A DNA stretch of 64,000 bases from positions 2,931,265 to 2,995,264 of the forward strand of contig VFFE01009068.1 in assembly GCA_008921705.1 (NCBI GenBank), in the 5' to 3' direction. A program made the position numbers and the translations under genes. The DNA is from Burhinus oedicnemus. Its lineage: Eukaryota > Chordata > Aves > Charadriiformes > Burhinidae. Below, piece by piece: positions 1-13,786 of the stretch. Positions within the stretch are counted from its first letter, which is position 1. Each line of letters starts with the position of its first letter. Under the pieces are notes generated by a model that was not told where the DNA came from, did no database searches, and saw only the letters and a list, made by a program, of their open reading frames with translations.

Positions 1-3000
1 AGGAGAAAGTCCTTGAATAGTGTAAACATCACTTAGCGACAACTAAAGACAATACGTATTATTGACATTCCTCTCACAACAATCACTGGAAAGAAAATAT
101 ACTCTTTCCCAGCTGAAACCAGGACACACAGTCTTTGCTAGATTGATCCTTAGGGTTTCTACAAGCTTGGCAGCTTCGCCTAAACTGTGGATTGAATAGA
201 AATGGAGAGAGGACTGCTTTCTTACATGTCTCGTTCCCCTGGTTATCCTCCTCTGATCCTGAGTAGGGTAAATAAGAATGTTAAGAAAATTCAATGTTAC
301 TTTGTCACTTTTGATACATTCCACATCCTCTTCAAAATTGTTCATATTCAGGGTGATAGAACAGAAGCTCTATAAGTTTTCTTTATTCAATGCAGTGCTT
401 ATCACTTCATATATGCAACCAGTTAAAGCCCATATTGAATGGAAGAAAGATTCAAGTGTTTTTAATGGGGCTGCAAAATACGTAGAAAGCACGTCTGCAG
501 TACTCCCTGGAGTGGAATACAGAATATTGAATGCAGCCATTCAGCAGCAACCATAATGAAAGGCCTATAGCTGTAGCAACATCACATTCTGATTATGCAG
601 CATCACACAGTACAACAACAGTAGTTAAGGATGCAGCTGATCTAACTACATGCTGGGACACTGAAAATGTATAAGCATCACCAGGATTTAATGTCTCTTA
701 TTTTGGCAGTGTTACAATTCTATCACAGCATGCTATGCGTCAAAACCATCCCAAGGAATTCGATTACAGGTGAAACACAGAAAAGAAATAGTTGTGTGTG
801 TGCGCCTTGCATTTCCCTGGAATATATTCAATAGGAAAGATTAAATCATTTGAAAACCTTAAGAAGCACAGATATAACAACACATACTACCTTCTAAGGC
901 TGTGGTGGTATGGAAAACTTGAGGTAGAAAACGAAAACTTTAAACAACTGAGTTGTCTAGAAATATAAGCCAAACACTGTGTATTTTAGCTCACACAAGC
1001 CTGTAAAAAATTAGGTATAGTCTAAACTTATGGCTTCCTGTAATGTTAAAGTGCAGCAGATTGATGCTGGAGCATGTATTGGAATTGCACTACAAGGCGC
1101 TCAGGAGAACCTCTTAACAGCGGTCTTGTTCTGAAAGAGCCAGGTCTTGAACATAAAAGTCAATCAGGACAAAATGCCATAAAGCTTATGGATAACGAAG
1201 ATAGATATAAGTTGTCTCAAATGCAGGTTAGCCAGCTAGGTGGCCAGATTAATTAACGCTTGATGACTCACATACATGTCTCTGCTTCCCTCTGCATTCA
1301 CAAAACAGTTGAAAGTGTGACTTGGTATCCATTTAAAACTACATTTCTAGGTTCCACAAAACACAACAAAACCCTATACTTATCCTCTGGAGTCTTTTCT
1401 TTTACATACAAACAGGGTGTGTGTTTGTTAGAAGATGAAAACTTAGGATATCTAATGAAATTATGTCTCTTATCCTTCCTAGTTACTCCTTTATGATTAT
1501 TCTTTTACAGGTATTACTCAGCAGGGATGGAATATAGCAAAGATTTAACAAAACACATCCTTTTCTGTGTATGGACTATTCTAAAGCTTGGTTCCTATCA
1601 CATGCTAATTTAGCTGTCTGTATCAAAGCCCAGCTGACTGTATAATTGGATCAGACACTCCAAGAATAACATAAATTAACTAACAAAACTAAATCCTAGC
1701 ACAAGAGCTGAAAAAATTTATTGGGCACAAGCAAAAAAAAATTTCTTGTAATTCTAATTATCCATAATTATCCAGAAAAGAAGTTGCTTCTGAAAGACAA
1801 AGAAAAGTAAAAGAAGGAGGGGGCAGAGGAGGAAGGAAAAAAACCCCACGATGATCAGAAGAAACACAGTCATATTTGACAATATCTGCCTTGAAAATTG
1901 TTTAGAAACAAAGAAACCAGTAATTTTAGATCCTTTCTAGTAGTTAAAATATTTTTTCCAAAGTGTTCATGTACTTGCCACTAGCTTTCCCTTCTTACCT
2001 TCCGAAAGACCAGAAAGAGAGTAATGATGATGATAATTACCATCTGACTTCCTAAAATTTTTATACAGCTTTAAAATCTCAGACATTTCATACATGGTCA
2101 CTTAATTTTGATTTTAGAAAATACTTATGGATAGGATACATCTTTAAGAATTTGTAGGATAAACAAAATCTAATCCACAGCTCAAGTCTTTAGCTGGGGG
2201 GAAAAAAAAAAATCCGTTTAAGTCAAAGACTCTTTCATGTGAGCAGAGCTTAATTCCGTGCAGGACTAAACTGTCATTAATTGATGATATTTAACATACT
2301 TGTAAGAGTGCCTGTTCTCTTCCAGTAGCATTCCAGTTTGATAAAATTTGGTTATACGACCAGCAACAGAAACTGGACTGTGTTTTGTTTGTAACTGTAT
2401 AACATGAAACAGAATTAACAAGAAAAATAATAATTAGTTAACAAGTTACACATGATACCATTACAAAGCAAAGTCATTTTAGTTTCTTTAATTACCATCC
2501 AAGTTTTTAAGAAGTTTTGACTTAAAAACAGTAGTTTTTTCACCTGAGATGAAATTATGACAGTTTCACAAGGAATGATGTGTGAATGAAAAAAAGCTCC
2601 AAGATGTGCCAGTGTTAGTATAAGTTGGATATGCATTTATGAATTCAGTGATATGTGAACATAAAAGAAGCAATAAAAAAAATGAGAACAGAGTAACTTG
2701 GCTGCATTTTTGTTTATAAATTGAAATTAAATTAAAAAATTGAGAATATAGCATATCTACATTATACCCAATATTATGGGTTTGAGTATTTTTTAACACA
2801 AAGTGAAACAAAAAAAATCAAAGCATTACTGGTTTTGATATGTTCTTGCAGATACTGAAAGCACAACAGATGAAACAAATGTGAAATGACTTTAAAAAAT
2901 CCCTAATGCATTTCTCTTGCTGCATGCTAAAGTTTTAGAGCACCAGTTTTTCTTTGGGAACCACCTTTTCAAAATCAAACAGTGAAATCTAAAACCATGC

Positions 3001-6000
3001 ATACAACAGAAGCCTGAATTTTCAGAAAGGGCTAACTTCTTTTCCAGAATATCCACTAGGCTGACATGAAAACGTTTCTCAGAATTAAGCCAAAAAAAGC
3101 CCAAGAAAGTGAGTGAATGTTTCATGCATGCAAGAAGCTGTTCTTAAGGATACAGACAGCCACATAGGTACATGTTTAATTTTCAAAGTAGCACCCTATT
3201 AGTGATGTCAAACTAATAACATTATACAGATTTTCTTTTTTAACAGAAGCTTTAGTAATCAAGCCACTTGGGCATATGTTTACTTTTGAAATCAATAGGA
3301 TTTAATCACACGCTTAAATGTTTGGTTGAATTATCATTCCTTCATAACAAGAATTCTATACAGGCTCTTTACAAACAGAGAAGTCAGAGTCCTTGCATTA
3401 AACCTTAGGGTTTTGATCAGTATTTTATTAAAAGGTTGTCTTTTTTTTTTTTTTAAACAGTGTCTTCCAAAAAAAACAAAATGATCAAACATCAAACAAC
3501 TGCTTATTCACTTAACAACAGTAGCCTTTAAGACCGATGCCTACATGTAGTGTACAGTCTCCATGGAAGAATTAAGGCTAAACAGATCTAAAGTCTGTAG
3601 AGCTACATTTATTCCTGCTAACGTTAAAAAAAGAGAAATAGAAGCCACTAAAATAAGATTCCCATGAAAATTATAGTAATTGTCTGAGGCCCACACCTAT
3701 AACTTTTTCTTCATTTTTATACCTGTAAGAATTAAATAAAAGCAGATAACAGAAACTGTTGCTGGTAGGAAAACACCTCAATAGAATCAGTGCTCTCAAC
3801 ACAACTATCAGCCACCTCATATGAACTAAACACAAGTTTTTTTTGAATAGTCTTTGCTCATAGCCTTCAACCAGAAGCTTAAACAATCAAATTCTCACAG
3901 AAATCCTTCCTAAGCTCTCCTGCAAGTCTGCCAAACAAAACCAGCTACATTCAGGCTGTTCAGTAATAACATTTTGGCTGCTCTGTTGTAGGTCACCATT
4001 ACCTTCACACCAAAACCTCAGAGACACAAAAAGCAAGTGACCCCAACTTTTCCTTGCAGCCCAACTGCTCCCACTATACAAGACAAACAAAGAGCTTTAG
4101 AAACAATTACATAGAGCTCACCTCTACCACCCCAACTCACCACGGAAGTGCTCACCAACATACATAAATCCCAGGAAAATCCACAAGCACCTCCACCAAC
4201 TCAAAGCCTCCCCTAAGCCACCTACCTGCCAGTTCCTCACGTAGTGTTACCTCTCATATTGCTCCCAGCTGTTTCCTGCTCTGCAGGTTAGAAGAACAGA
4301 CAAGAAGTAATTACTTTTCCTCTGATCTAGCACATCAGGTGTCCTGCTTTAATTCATTAGTCTCCGTAGTGAAAGCTTTCTGCTATGCTTACTCCACCTG
4401 ATTTTCAGTAAAATGAAGGTATCCGAGATGGAGTTACACTTTAAATTGTCCCTGGGGGTATGACTGTTTGCCCTTGTTCTCTGTGATGTTGTCTAAGAAT
4501 TCTAGTTAAGATGAAAAAACAGTGAAATAGTATTTGGAAAGTAAAAGTAAGTTGGTTTGTTTGGTTTTCTGGGGAGGAGAGGCTGAAGGGACATGAGGAA
4601 CAAAAACTTGGTCAAAAGGGAAAAATTAATTGCCCTCATTAGACTGGAAACTATACTAAGGAAAAACTGACTTTGGATGAAGTCCAAATCAGAATTTCTT
4701 TTGGCTAAATAAAGAAAAGCAGTATTTATAGTAAGATGTAAGACAAATATGTATTTAGATAAGATGGTATGAAAACATAATTTAGATAGGTCAACATCTG
4801 TTAGAAAGAGTTCCTTTCAGTCCCTCCCAAGAAAAAAATTAGAGGAACCTTAAATAAACAATACCTAATGTCACTATGATGTGTGTATGAATGAAGTTTT
4901 AATACCTAATAAAATACAATATTCATGCTTTCTGTGGGTTATAGCTACACCCCATGTATAATGAATCTGTAGAGTAAAATGGGATAACAGGCATAACTCA
5001 AGATCACGTTCCATCCTGTTTATTGTTCACCACACACCTGCTGTGCTTGAGTTGCTGGTACAATACCTACCACTGTTAAAGTGGACTTTAATTCTTCTCA
5101 TAAAAATAGTAAACTTAAACTTGTAATAAACTTAGTATACATATATATGTGTAGCAGATTATTATATTTTAAATGCAGTCATATATTATAGTGAACACCT
5201 ATCAAGTCTGTTTTACTGAAACATACCCCATTGTAATATCGCTAATTTATTTGTGACCATTTAAGGGGATGAACCAAGAGAATAAATCAAGAAACAAAGA
5301 GTTTGCTTGGCAGTTACAGCAGAATTCCTTGATAGTTTGAGTTTCCTCCTTTGTACCAACAAAAAAAAAAAAAGTTGTTTTCTAAAGAACAATATTCTCA
5401 TAAGTTATAATCCTGATCAGTGCCAGTTATGATATTTTTGGCATCTGACTACTGATTCCATGTGCATTTTGTGGCCCTGCAAACTCCCATGAGGCTGGCA
5501 GTTCTCGCTGATGAAGTATTTCAGCCTACTCTAGAATCACCCCTAAGAAAAGGTCCTAAGTAGTCCTGAATAGTAGGACATCTGATTTGTAAGGAAATCA
5601 GCACCATAAGCAGCTCAATGTTCCTGTACCAGTTCATGATAAATATTTGAAGTGATTCCTTTCCAGATATGGAAGAAAATACATCAGCTTTTCTTAGAAT
5701 AGCTGAAAAAAACCTCTGACAGTAGGCCACCTCCATGCGGGCTTTAGTATGGATGTGGGTGTGATTTTCACATCCTAAGTCCTGTAAATATTCACCTCTC
5801 ATAATCTTGTCTTCTCTGTGCTGATGCAAAGCCACACCAATTAATTTTTGTTCCCAAAAAATAATTTGATGGAATGGATTGGTTTGGTAATAGAAAGCCT
5901 GTAACAGCACTCTGCCCTCCCTGTCTCAAAGTTTACAGCCTACAGGTAATTCTCACCGAATGAGAGGTAAGCAGCTTTTTACTCTGACCATTAGCAAATG

Positions 6001-6404
6001 AGCAGAAAGGCTGCTTGGGGCCACTGTCAGCTTGGTGTAAATTAAGTAAGTCCTGAAGCCATCACAGAGGCCCTCAGAGCACTTATGCAGCTTCTATGTG
6101 GCAAATGCCACAGTATGCAAGGAGGAGTTTTAGCTGGCTAATAGGGTCACCAGTAATTTACTAAGGAAAACATTTTTTTGTAGTTGAATAAAAAACGTAG
6201 AATATAAAATTTAGACTTATTATACCTTAAAAATTGCTGTCATCATCTTCTCTGGTTTTTAATATTAATGAAAGAATGTCACAACTAATAAAATAAGAAA
6301 ATGCAATAAAGGAATTATAGGAAAGTAGTATAATTCACAAATAGATGACCATATCATGTCAGTGAGACAGAAAGTACATAGCTATGTGCTTATTCATATT
6401 TTTC
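1..6404. other. AT-rich unique non-coding DNA, no gene seen
   Basis: No frame here looks like a host protein, and splice-flanked coding blocks are not evident. The longest frame (5521-5910, minus, 129 codons) matches no family I recognise. Short homopolymers occur, for example a T run near 3440. A strongly C-rich, G-poor stretch lies at about 4085-4260. The rest is ordinary AT-rich intergenic or intronic sequence. Confidence 0.7.
4085..4260. other. C-rich, G-poor strand-asymmetric segment
   Basis: The plus strand is dominated by C and A with few G, in repeated short CCAC/CACC/CTCC-type motifs, so the minus strand is G-rich with many GG and a few GGGG tracts. This could be a decayed simple repeat or a sequence prone to G-rich secondary structure. 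No coding frame explains it. Confidence 0.4.
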
Positions 6405-6565
6405 CTGCTCTTGACAGCGACAAATTGTCTACCTGGTGCTGTGGTGGCTGGACCTCTTATTAGGCTGCTTAATACTAATTAAAAGATCTCTCTGCTTTAT
6501 GATGTCCTGGCCAAGCAATCAGAATATGCCATAATGAGCAATTGGTTGCTTTAAAAGAAAATTCT
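6405..6565. other. Candidate conserved non-coding element
   Basis: This block has balanced composition, a retained CpG and several transcription-factor-like words, including a TAATTA homeodomain core at 6476-6481 and an E-box-like CACCTGG-type word near 6431. It has no open frame and no resemblance to CR1. Calling it conserved is inference from texture only; no alignment was possible. Confidence 0.2.
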
Positions 6566-7322
6566 GTGTGATTTTTCTCAAGGACTAAATCTGATGAAAG
6601 TAGAACTAGGTTTGACTACTTACATATCTTACTCAGGTGGTCATTTCAGAAAGCAGCTAGTGGTCTTAGTTTCTTTCAGGCAGTCAAGAAATAGCCATAG
6701 TCAAACCAAAGAAAAAAAACAATTTGCTTTTCATATGTACTTAGAGTGGAGCTACTTGCTTGTTAATAAGTTCTCTCGCATCCATTCATTTACTTAAGCA
6801 AATTACCCTCCCTGAAAAATACTTCTTCATTGTTTGCCTTATATGTGAACATTTTTTTCTGTTCTGATATTGATGATCTACCATTCCCTATTTTAGCTTG
6901 TGTTCCTTACTTAAGAAGAAACGAACCCAAAACAACTAAAAAACCACTTGTACTATGGTAACTGCTTACTTCCAATACATTTTCCCTCTTGCTTTCCTTT
7001 ATCAAAAAAGACATTCTATTTCTAATTTCTTGTCACATTATCAAAGCGTATCAATATGTATGAAGTAATTGCAGCATCCAAAGACAGCAAACCCCTGAAA
7101 GGCTTGTAACTAGACAGCAGTCTGAAAACTAAATAGAATGCTTTTTGTTTCACTGTCCTTGCCATGTTTGTATAATTAATATATTTTTATTTCGTAATTT
7201 ACATCTTGCTTGGTTGTGGTGGTGTTTAAAAATAAATAAATATTTGAAGTACCAAAAATCACTGAAAAACACAATTTCAAAATGGCACCAGAAGATGATA
7301 ATTCCAACCTTCTATTCATTGA

Positions 7323-7511
7323 GGAAAAATCATCCTCAGACAGCTTGGGGGATCCTGGACCAAGTCCGCCCACCTCAGAGCTCTGAAATGGGAGCGTTGC
7401 TTGGAGCAGATTCAGGGATGCCTGGAACATGGATCATGGCACAGAATGGAATTAAAAATCCTCACTAGAGTCCACCTTAACAGGAGAAATGCTTTACTTC
7501 TGCCAAAACAC
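7323..7511 (+). pseudogene. Possible decayed LINE (L1/Tx1-like) RT C-terminal remnant
   Basis: A plus-strand frame with no initiating Met runs from just after a stop at 7320-7322 to a TAG at 7509-7511, about 62 codons. It has amphipathic, basic, Trp-rich texture: a KWERCLEQ-like stretch followed by MELKILTRVHLNRR. This weakly resembles the segment downstream of the RT domain in L1/Tx1-type LINEs, where a Trp-containing helix precedes an 'ILHRxH'-like motif. Upstream in another frame there is a 34-codon ATG frame (7282-7386) of acidic, Ser/Pro-rich character with a reasonable Kozak context. No catalytic residues are visible and the match is by texture. It could equally be chance or an isolated exon. 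Confidence 0.15.
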
Positions 7512-7945
7512 AAAGGGATACTAATTAAATAGTGGGACAGAAAAAAGACTTTCAAGTCTGACTTTCGAGAGAAGACACATTTCAGAGAAAGGTATTTAAA
7601 TCTTAGATCACATAAGAAAACCAGCCAGCACCTTTAGAGAGGAATATTCACCTTTACGGGTATGCTTTTATAGACGGATCTGCAGCATAACTCGCCCATC
7701 TTGAAAGCAGGAACTCTGCTGGTTACTGACAATGATAGATCAAGGGAGGATTTCAAAACTCTGCCATACTCAGAGGTTTGAAGCTTAACCTTCAGTACAG
7801 GACCATGCACTGTAATTCAGATTAGCTCCTGGGAACAGTTGAGCTAATATGCTAAATCCAACTAAATATAAAATATGTGTGTAAAGTGGCTGAGCTCCAA
7901 AGCGTAGTCATCAAGTGACCCTGAATTGCTCAGGTTTTTTTGGTC

Positions 7946-7990
7946 CATATATACTTTCATATATACATTCATATATACATATATACAAAT
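7946..7990. repeat. Imperfect AT/CATATA low-complexity tract
   Basis: Repeated CATATATA-type words (CATATATAC, CATTCATATATACATATATAC) form an imperfect purine/pyrimidine-alternating microsatellite. Confidence 0.7.
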
Positions 7991-10900
7991 AGACATTCAT
8001 CATCTAAAATAAATGAAAGAAAAAAGAGAAAGCACATAGAAAAAAAATATACAAACCATTTATGTCATTTAGGGCTGCCCCTGCAGTGTGGCGAGTATAT
8101 AAAAAGTACTAAATTCTTTATATCAGTTTTGTTTGTGCTTGGGAGAGGAGCAGATGGAGAATTCTGTTCATTTTCCTAAAAAGGTTTAATTCAATGTCCA
8201 ATGACCGATGGGGCTAGAAGGTAGAGCTATGGGTAAAGGCAGGAGTGCTGCAGCCAGTGGTTAAATTGGCTCAGGTTGATGTGGAAGATCATCCACATGC
8301 TTGAGGTTTTTGACATATAAATGCACATCTGTAACATGAACTACCGATGGTTTTATTTCCTCTTCTATTTTCTTTTTTCACTTTTCTGTTTACAAAACGT
8401 GAACAACAAGGTCAGCACTGCACAAGGCACTAAATGAGATTAACTTTGGGTTCTTAATTAAGATGCCTAACATAGGATTGTAATCACTGGGGGTCCAGTC
8501 TGTAGTCAATGGACGGGACAAGATACTTCTAGAGGAGCATTCAGGTCTTAGTGAGCTAAATCCATGCCTGTGTCTCTCTTGAGGCCCATAAGTACTTGTT
8601 TTTCCTGTTTGGCAGAGAAAATAATGAAATGAATGATAATTCCCAGTGGCTGAAACAGTTCAGGTAGCAAATCTATTCTCATATCAACCCCTTGAAGAGG
8701 AATCAAAGTCTTCAGTGTATTTCTAAAGGATTAAAAGGATAAAAAAAAGCTGAAATGGTTCAGATGATGGTTTTCACCTGAGGACAGAGAGACAAGTCCT
8801 AACCTAAAGATTCCAACTTCTCTGTCTAAAACTTGAATAAACCAATGCTTGTGTGAACTGTTATTTTTATAATAGCAAATATCTTGAAACTTTTTTTTTA
8901 ATGTTTTAAATATTAATGTTGAATTCTTCTAAATATTTTTATTTTGATTGTTCTGAAGTGTTTTCTCAAGGTCTTTTGAAACCTTGTTCTTGTGACAGTA
9001 ATGTAAAACTGTTCTAAAACATGAAATTACAGCTCCTGATCATGGAACTGGAGGTAGTCAGTTGAAATCAGAACTGTTGTTATTTTGTGACCTATGTTCA
9101 TGCCTATACCTGTTTCATATGCAGATTTCATTAGAGCCATAGGAAGGTTTTCTGTAAGTTTGTTGTAAAGCAAAAAGGTCGCTTTTGAGAGAATGAAAAT
9201 TTCTAGGAAAAAAACCAACACTATACTTCAAATTTGAAAATTATCCTATTTTTAAGTAAAAAAGTAGTAATAAAAAGTCTGCCATCCTTTAGTTTTCAGT
9301 AGATGAAGAATAAATCACTGTTTAAGAAGCTGTGGTTGAAGATATCTGTGCTGTATTCTCATTTTTGGTAAGCTGTACCACATTTCATATCTTTACCAGT
9401 GATCTTTAAGCAGAAATAAATAACTGTTAGAATTTGAAAGTATGGAGATTGTTTTTGCAGTTTCACCTTTAGCAATGCTCATCTAAAACTTATAAAATAT
9501 ACTCCCTCTCTAGCAAAATGAGAATGAATAGTGAATTAGATTTACACAAAGAACTGCTACAGAAATCTACAGAAACAAATTTTCATGGGGCCGGCAGATG
9601 AAATGCTGAAAAAAACGTGGCTGACAGCTAATTAGTGTCATTTGTAGGAGGCAGAGGAAAGGATGAGGAAATTCCAGATATTTGAAGGAAAGAGCATATT
9701 AGTGTTCTATATACCTGGAATTATCTTTTAGATTATGGTACCAAACTGAGGAAAGCAGAATTCTCTGCCTTCATCTTGTGGACAGCATAGAAAGTGAGCA
9801 TAACAGTTTTCCTACTCAGTTTTGCCCATGTTTCTTAAATCAGAGCAAGTGTTCAATAAGCTAACAATTCACTTTGCAGTCTCCCGGATAGTTGACTGAG
9901 GTGGCAATTCTGATGGATATACCATGAGATGAGACCAGTAGCTTTGGAATCCAAGGCTTCAGGTCCTATAAGTTGTAACTGTTTTTTTAAACTTTCTACC
10001 ATTCCCCTGCACAGAACTGTATAGGTTTCTGAAAACAAATTCCATTTGTGATGGAAATACGAGATTCAACATTAACATACGTCAAAGTTCAGGGATAGTG
10101 AAAATCACATTTTCTCATATAGAAATGTTTTAGCTCAAATGCAACAGAAGCCTACAAACCAATTATTTGATACCCAAAAGATTGTTCTCTATAGTATTTG
10201 AAGGGGGGCGGGCAGAAGGGGTTTCTTTTCTCTCTCTTTTTGTTTCTCTTTTTCTTCCTTTCTCAGTAAAGTTGGAGCCAGAAGAAAAGAGGAAAGCCAT
10301 AAAAATATGCAATTTTCAAAATAGTGCTCAATATATTATAAGGACCATATCTTGCCAAATGTTTCAATACTTTATTTTACAAAGTATTCTTCTCAGGCTA
10401 TAGTCATTCATCCTGTGCTAGCTACCGGTGACTCAGTAAAGAAGATACCAAGACCCATCTGTACTTGAGTATTTATGACCACTTCTCATGAAAATTACCA
10501 GGTGCATGGATTCAACAGAATAGCTACTCCTGTAAACAGTAACTAACTAACTTAAGTCAATACAATTCAGGTAGAAAAAGCATTCAAATAAAAGAAATAA
10601 AACACAGTTTTCCTGAAGTAGGCTAGGGAGTAAAATATTTGCAGTCTATACATTTTCAGGATTCCCAAGTTTCACACTTGCAATAACTATGATTTTGCTA
10701 AAATAATATATGCTATACATTATGCATTTCTGAAATATAGTTATCTGCTACCACATCTGTGATAACATGCATTTCTATGATTGTACAGGTTTATCATTTT
10801 GTGTTAAAATATGGTGAGACTTATGGTGTAATTATTCTTGTTCTTGGATAGGACAGTATGACAGATGGAAATGTGAATGCAGTTTTGATGATTTGCACCA

Positions 10901-11794
10901 AAAGCTCAAGACTGGAGTCTCACATAAACATTTTAAAGCTGAAGGATTTTTCCTAACATAATAGGGCTATTAAACTATATAAGACTTTGAGCATAAGCTG
11001 TCCAAAGAATAATTCTGATTTGACCACATATAAAAAGGAAGTAGCATTTCTTGAAGTGTTGTGATAGTCTTTTCCAGTTCATTGCCTAGTTTGAAAGTGT
11101 GACTGTACACAAAGGAAAAGAGAATGCTCAACTTTTTCTGTATCTCAGAAATCTCAATTCCAGTGAAACTGAGAAGCCTATTCCTTTCTGAACAAAACTA
11201 ATTCAATTCTGTAATGCAAACTCTGCAGAATTTAGTGATCTGGGCCCAAACCACTCTTAACACAGTATTTATAACTCAGCTATAAAAGCCTAAATCTAGA
11301 CATCACAGCTTTTATTTATTCTGTATTTGAAAATATGGCTTTAAATTTTTTTTTTAAATGAAAAAAACAGGAAAAAACTTTCAAGTGTATACATTCTTGA
11401 GAGATATAAATAAAATCAGAAATCTACAGGATTAAAATATATTAATCTCTTTACTATTATAATGGACCACAAAGAATTCCATAAATCAAGGTTTGAGTGA
11501 ACCTGGAGAACAATCCTCAGAATACATGGTGGGATGTGGGTAATAATGGGGAAAAAAAAAGTTTAAATGCCAATATGATAGAAAAAAAGAGAAGAAGAAG
11601 CTCTTGAACTCACTAACCTTGAATGTACCAGATTTACCTTCAAAACCAGCTTGTCTACAGGAAAAATTATGCCTAAGTAAAACAGGATTTGAATTTAAAA
11701 TAGATTATGTATTATTGAACAAGTACCCTATGGATATTTTGCAGAAAACCTTCAGATGGCTCTAATGAAATCTGCATATGAAACCAGTGGATTT

Positions 11795-11845
11795 TGTTGG
11801 GTTTTTTTGGTGGGTTTTTTTGTTTTTTGTTTTTTTGGGTTTTTA
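11795..11845. repeat. T/G-rich low-complexity tract
   Basis: A run of T homopolymers broken by short G groups; simple-sequence DNA with no element attached. Confidence 0.7.
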
Positions 11846-12023
11846 GTTTTCTCATTCTAAAGTAGAGTGAGATAAATCAGAGCAGTCATTCTTGTTCTAG
11901 AATGATAGTATGGGAACTCATCTACAATGACATTTTCCATGCTGACCTAGCTTGGATCCCTGTCTGGAAACACATTTTGGGTCACAATTTTTGCTAGTCT
12001 CTTTATATGCAGGGTGGCAGATG

Positions 12024-12043
12024 GCTGCCTCTGCTGAGGCAGC
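12024..12043. other. Perfect 8-bp-stem inverted repeat
   Basis: GCTGCCTC at 12024-12031 and GAGGCAGC at 12036-12043 are perfect reverse complements around a TGCT loop. The hairpin lies in a segment (11918-12239) open in both orientations (95 codons plus, 74 codons minus), which reflects local stop-poor, GC-richer composition and not a recognised protein. Confidence 0.6.
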
Positions 12044-13319
12044 AAATCTGGCTCTAGTTACAAAGCCGTTCTTTAGAGGAAGAGGAGACACACTAACTCT
12101 ATTGCCATTTCTGGTCTCTTCCAAGGCAAAGATGGCAGCCATGCAATGGCTGGTTGAGGTTACTTTACTTGATTCTGTAATGCATACTCTTATCAGCTTT
12201 CCTCAGCCCCAGGAACTTCAATTTTTTCTGACTGTATGAAGGAACTGAACTGATGATTAAAATGGCAAGACATAATACGACACATGCAACTGAAGTTACA
12301 GTAGTAAATATCTAGTAGCTAAATATTTTAATCTTCATATTAAAAAAGCCTTTTTGCCCCTCTTTCCTTGAAGTGTAGCATCTTTGTTTCTCCCATTCCT
12401 ACTTTCTCCCCCAAACCTCACAAGCAAACAAACATAGAGTGGAGAAAATTAATACATTACACCGGGTCATTGATGGAACACCTCCACAGTTGTCAGATAC
12501 TGAGTTTTTCAAAAGTTTCTAGTAACTAATTTCAAACAATAGCATTTATCAGAACTGTACTGAATATTTCAAAGCCACCATGTAAAGAGTTCATATTACT
12601 TCCTCAGAATGCCATCATGAGGACTTGAAACATTTTTGAGCATAGACTTGCTGACTTCAAAAGTTTTAAATTGATGAATATCAGCACAGAGGCACAACCA
12701 TGACAAAGGGGAAAAAAATATCACAAAACGTTTTTTAGCTGTAGCTGATTCTCAAAGAAAGCTCCATGTTGTGTGTAGTGGCCCTGTGCAGACTCATCAA
12801 ATCCTTTAATATCCAGATTTAAGGCGATACATAGAAGTCCAGACCCTCAGCTATGGTAAACTGGTGTAACTCCATGAAAATAAATGTACTATGCTTACTC
12901 AAACAATAATTCAGGCACAACACACCTTCCTTTCTTCTTGCTTTATATAAACCCTAAAACAGAAGTGAGCATGTTCCAGAAATGACTGTTGAAAAGAAGG
13001 CTGGAGTTGGCATAATCAGGCCTTATTTACAGATAAAACATGTTTCCTTGCTTATTGATTAAGGGAAAGGTTTAGCAAACAGAATAATCAGGATTTTTTC
13101 CACAAAACTCTAACTGGGAAAGTTCTAGGGACTTTTTGTTTCAATTTGGAGACTGTAATAAATTCTTTATTATCTTTTTTTTAATTCCATGGAGGTTTGT
13201 TCTGGCTGATAACATGATCTATTGTTCCATGAGCTATGGTGAGATTGCCATCCCTTAAACAGACAGCACTTATTGGAAATTAAACCTCTACTAATGTATT
13301 ATAATTATTACTTCAGAGT

Positions 13320-13545
13320 AATTTGCTGCTCCAGCAGGGAGTCAGAGCTAATCTGATGGTAACGTTTCTTCTGTGGAGCCGTTAATATTTCTTCTATGCT
13401 GAATATCCACATAATGGATCTAGCCTGAGGCTGATTAATGATCTTGGTGCTGGAATAGTGATTTGTAGCTAAATCAGCCCTCACTGGAAGATATTCAGTG
13501 TTACTTCAGTCAATACTGTTAAGTAAGTGTAAACAGAGACTTTAG
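13320..13545. other. Candidate conserved non-coding element
   Basis: A non-repetitive block with dense regulatory-like words: TAATCTGA, CTGATTAATGATC (homeodomain-like) and GCTAAATCAGC (a MARE-like palindrome). It has no open frame and lies about 240 bases upstream of the CR1-A truncation point. Conservation is inferred from texture only. Confidence 0.2.
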
Positions 13546-13786
13546 TTAGCGCAAATGTAATCTAGTAAGGTGTGAGAGAGGCAATAAACTGAAGTAAATA
13601 AGGGAACTTCTACCATTCATGCATTTCATTTGTACATGGAACAAATCACAAAAAAACCTAAATGTAAAAAAAACCCAACAAAACCCAAACAAACAAAATT
13701 CCAATTTTCGCTGCACAAAAATAAAAACCTGTAGTACTAGTTCACTGAATTGCCATTTCCTAAAACTGTTAAAAGGAAATCAAGCA

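Larger units (their letters stand above)
6566..13319. other. AT-rich non-coding DNA with minor features
   Basis: No host gene is evident. It contains an AT dinucleotide-type tract (7946-7990), a possible decayed LINE C-terminal frame (7321-7511), a T/G-rich low-complexity run (about 11795-11845) and a compositionally distinct block with a perfect 8-base-stem hairpin at 12024-12043. Otherwise nothing recognisable. Confidence 0.65.

Noticed and set aside
5521..5910. 129-codon minus-strand frame
   Set aside because: No recognised family, no flanking coding segments; consistent with a chance open frame.
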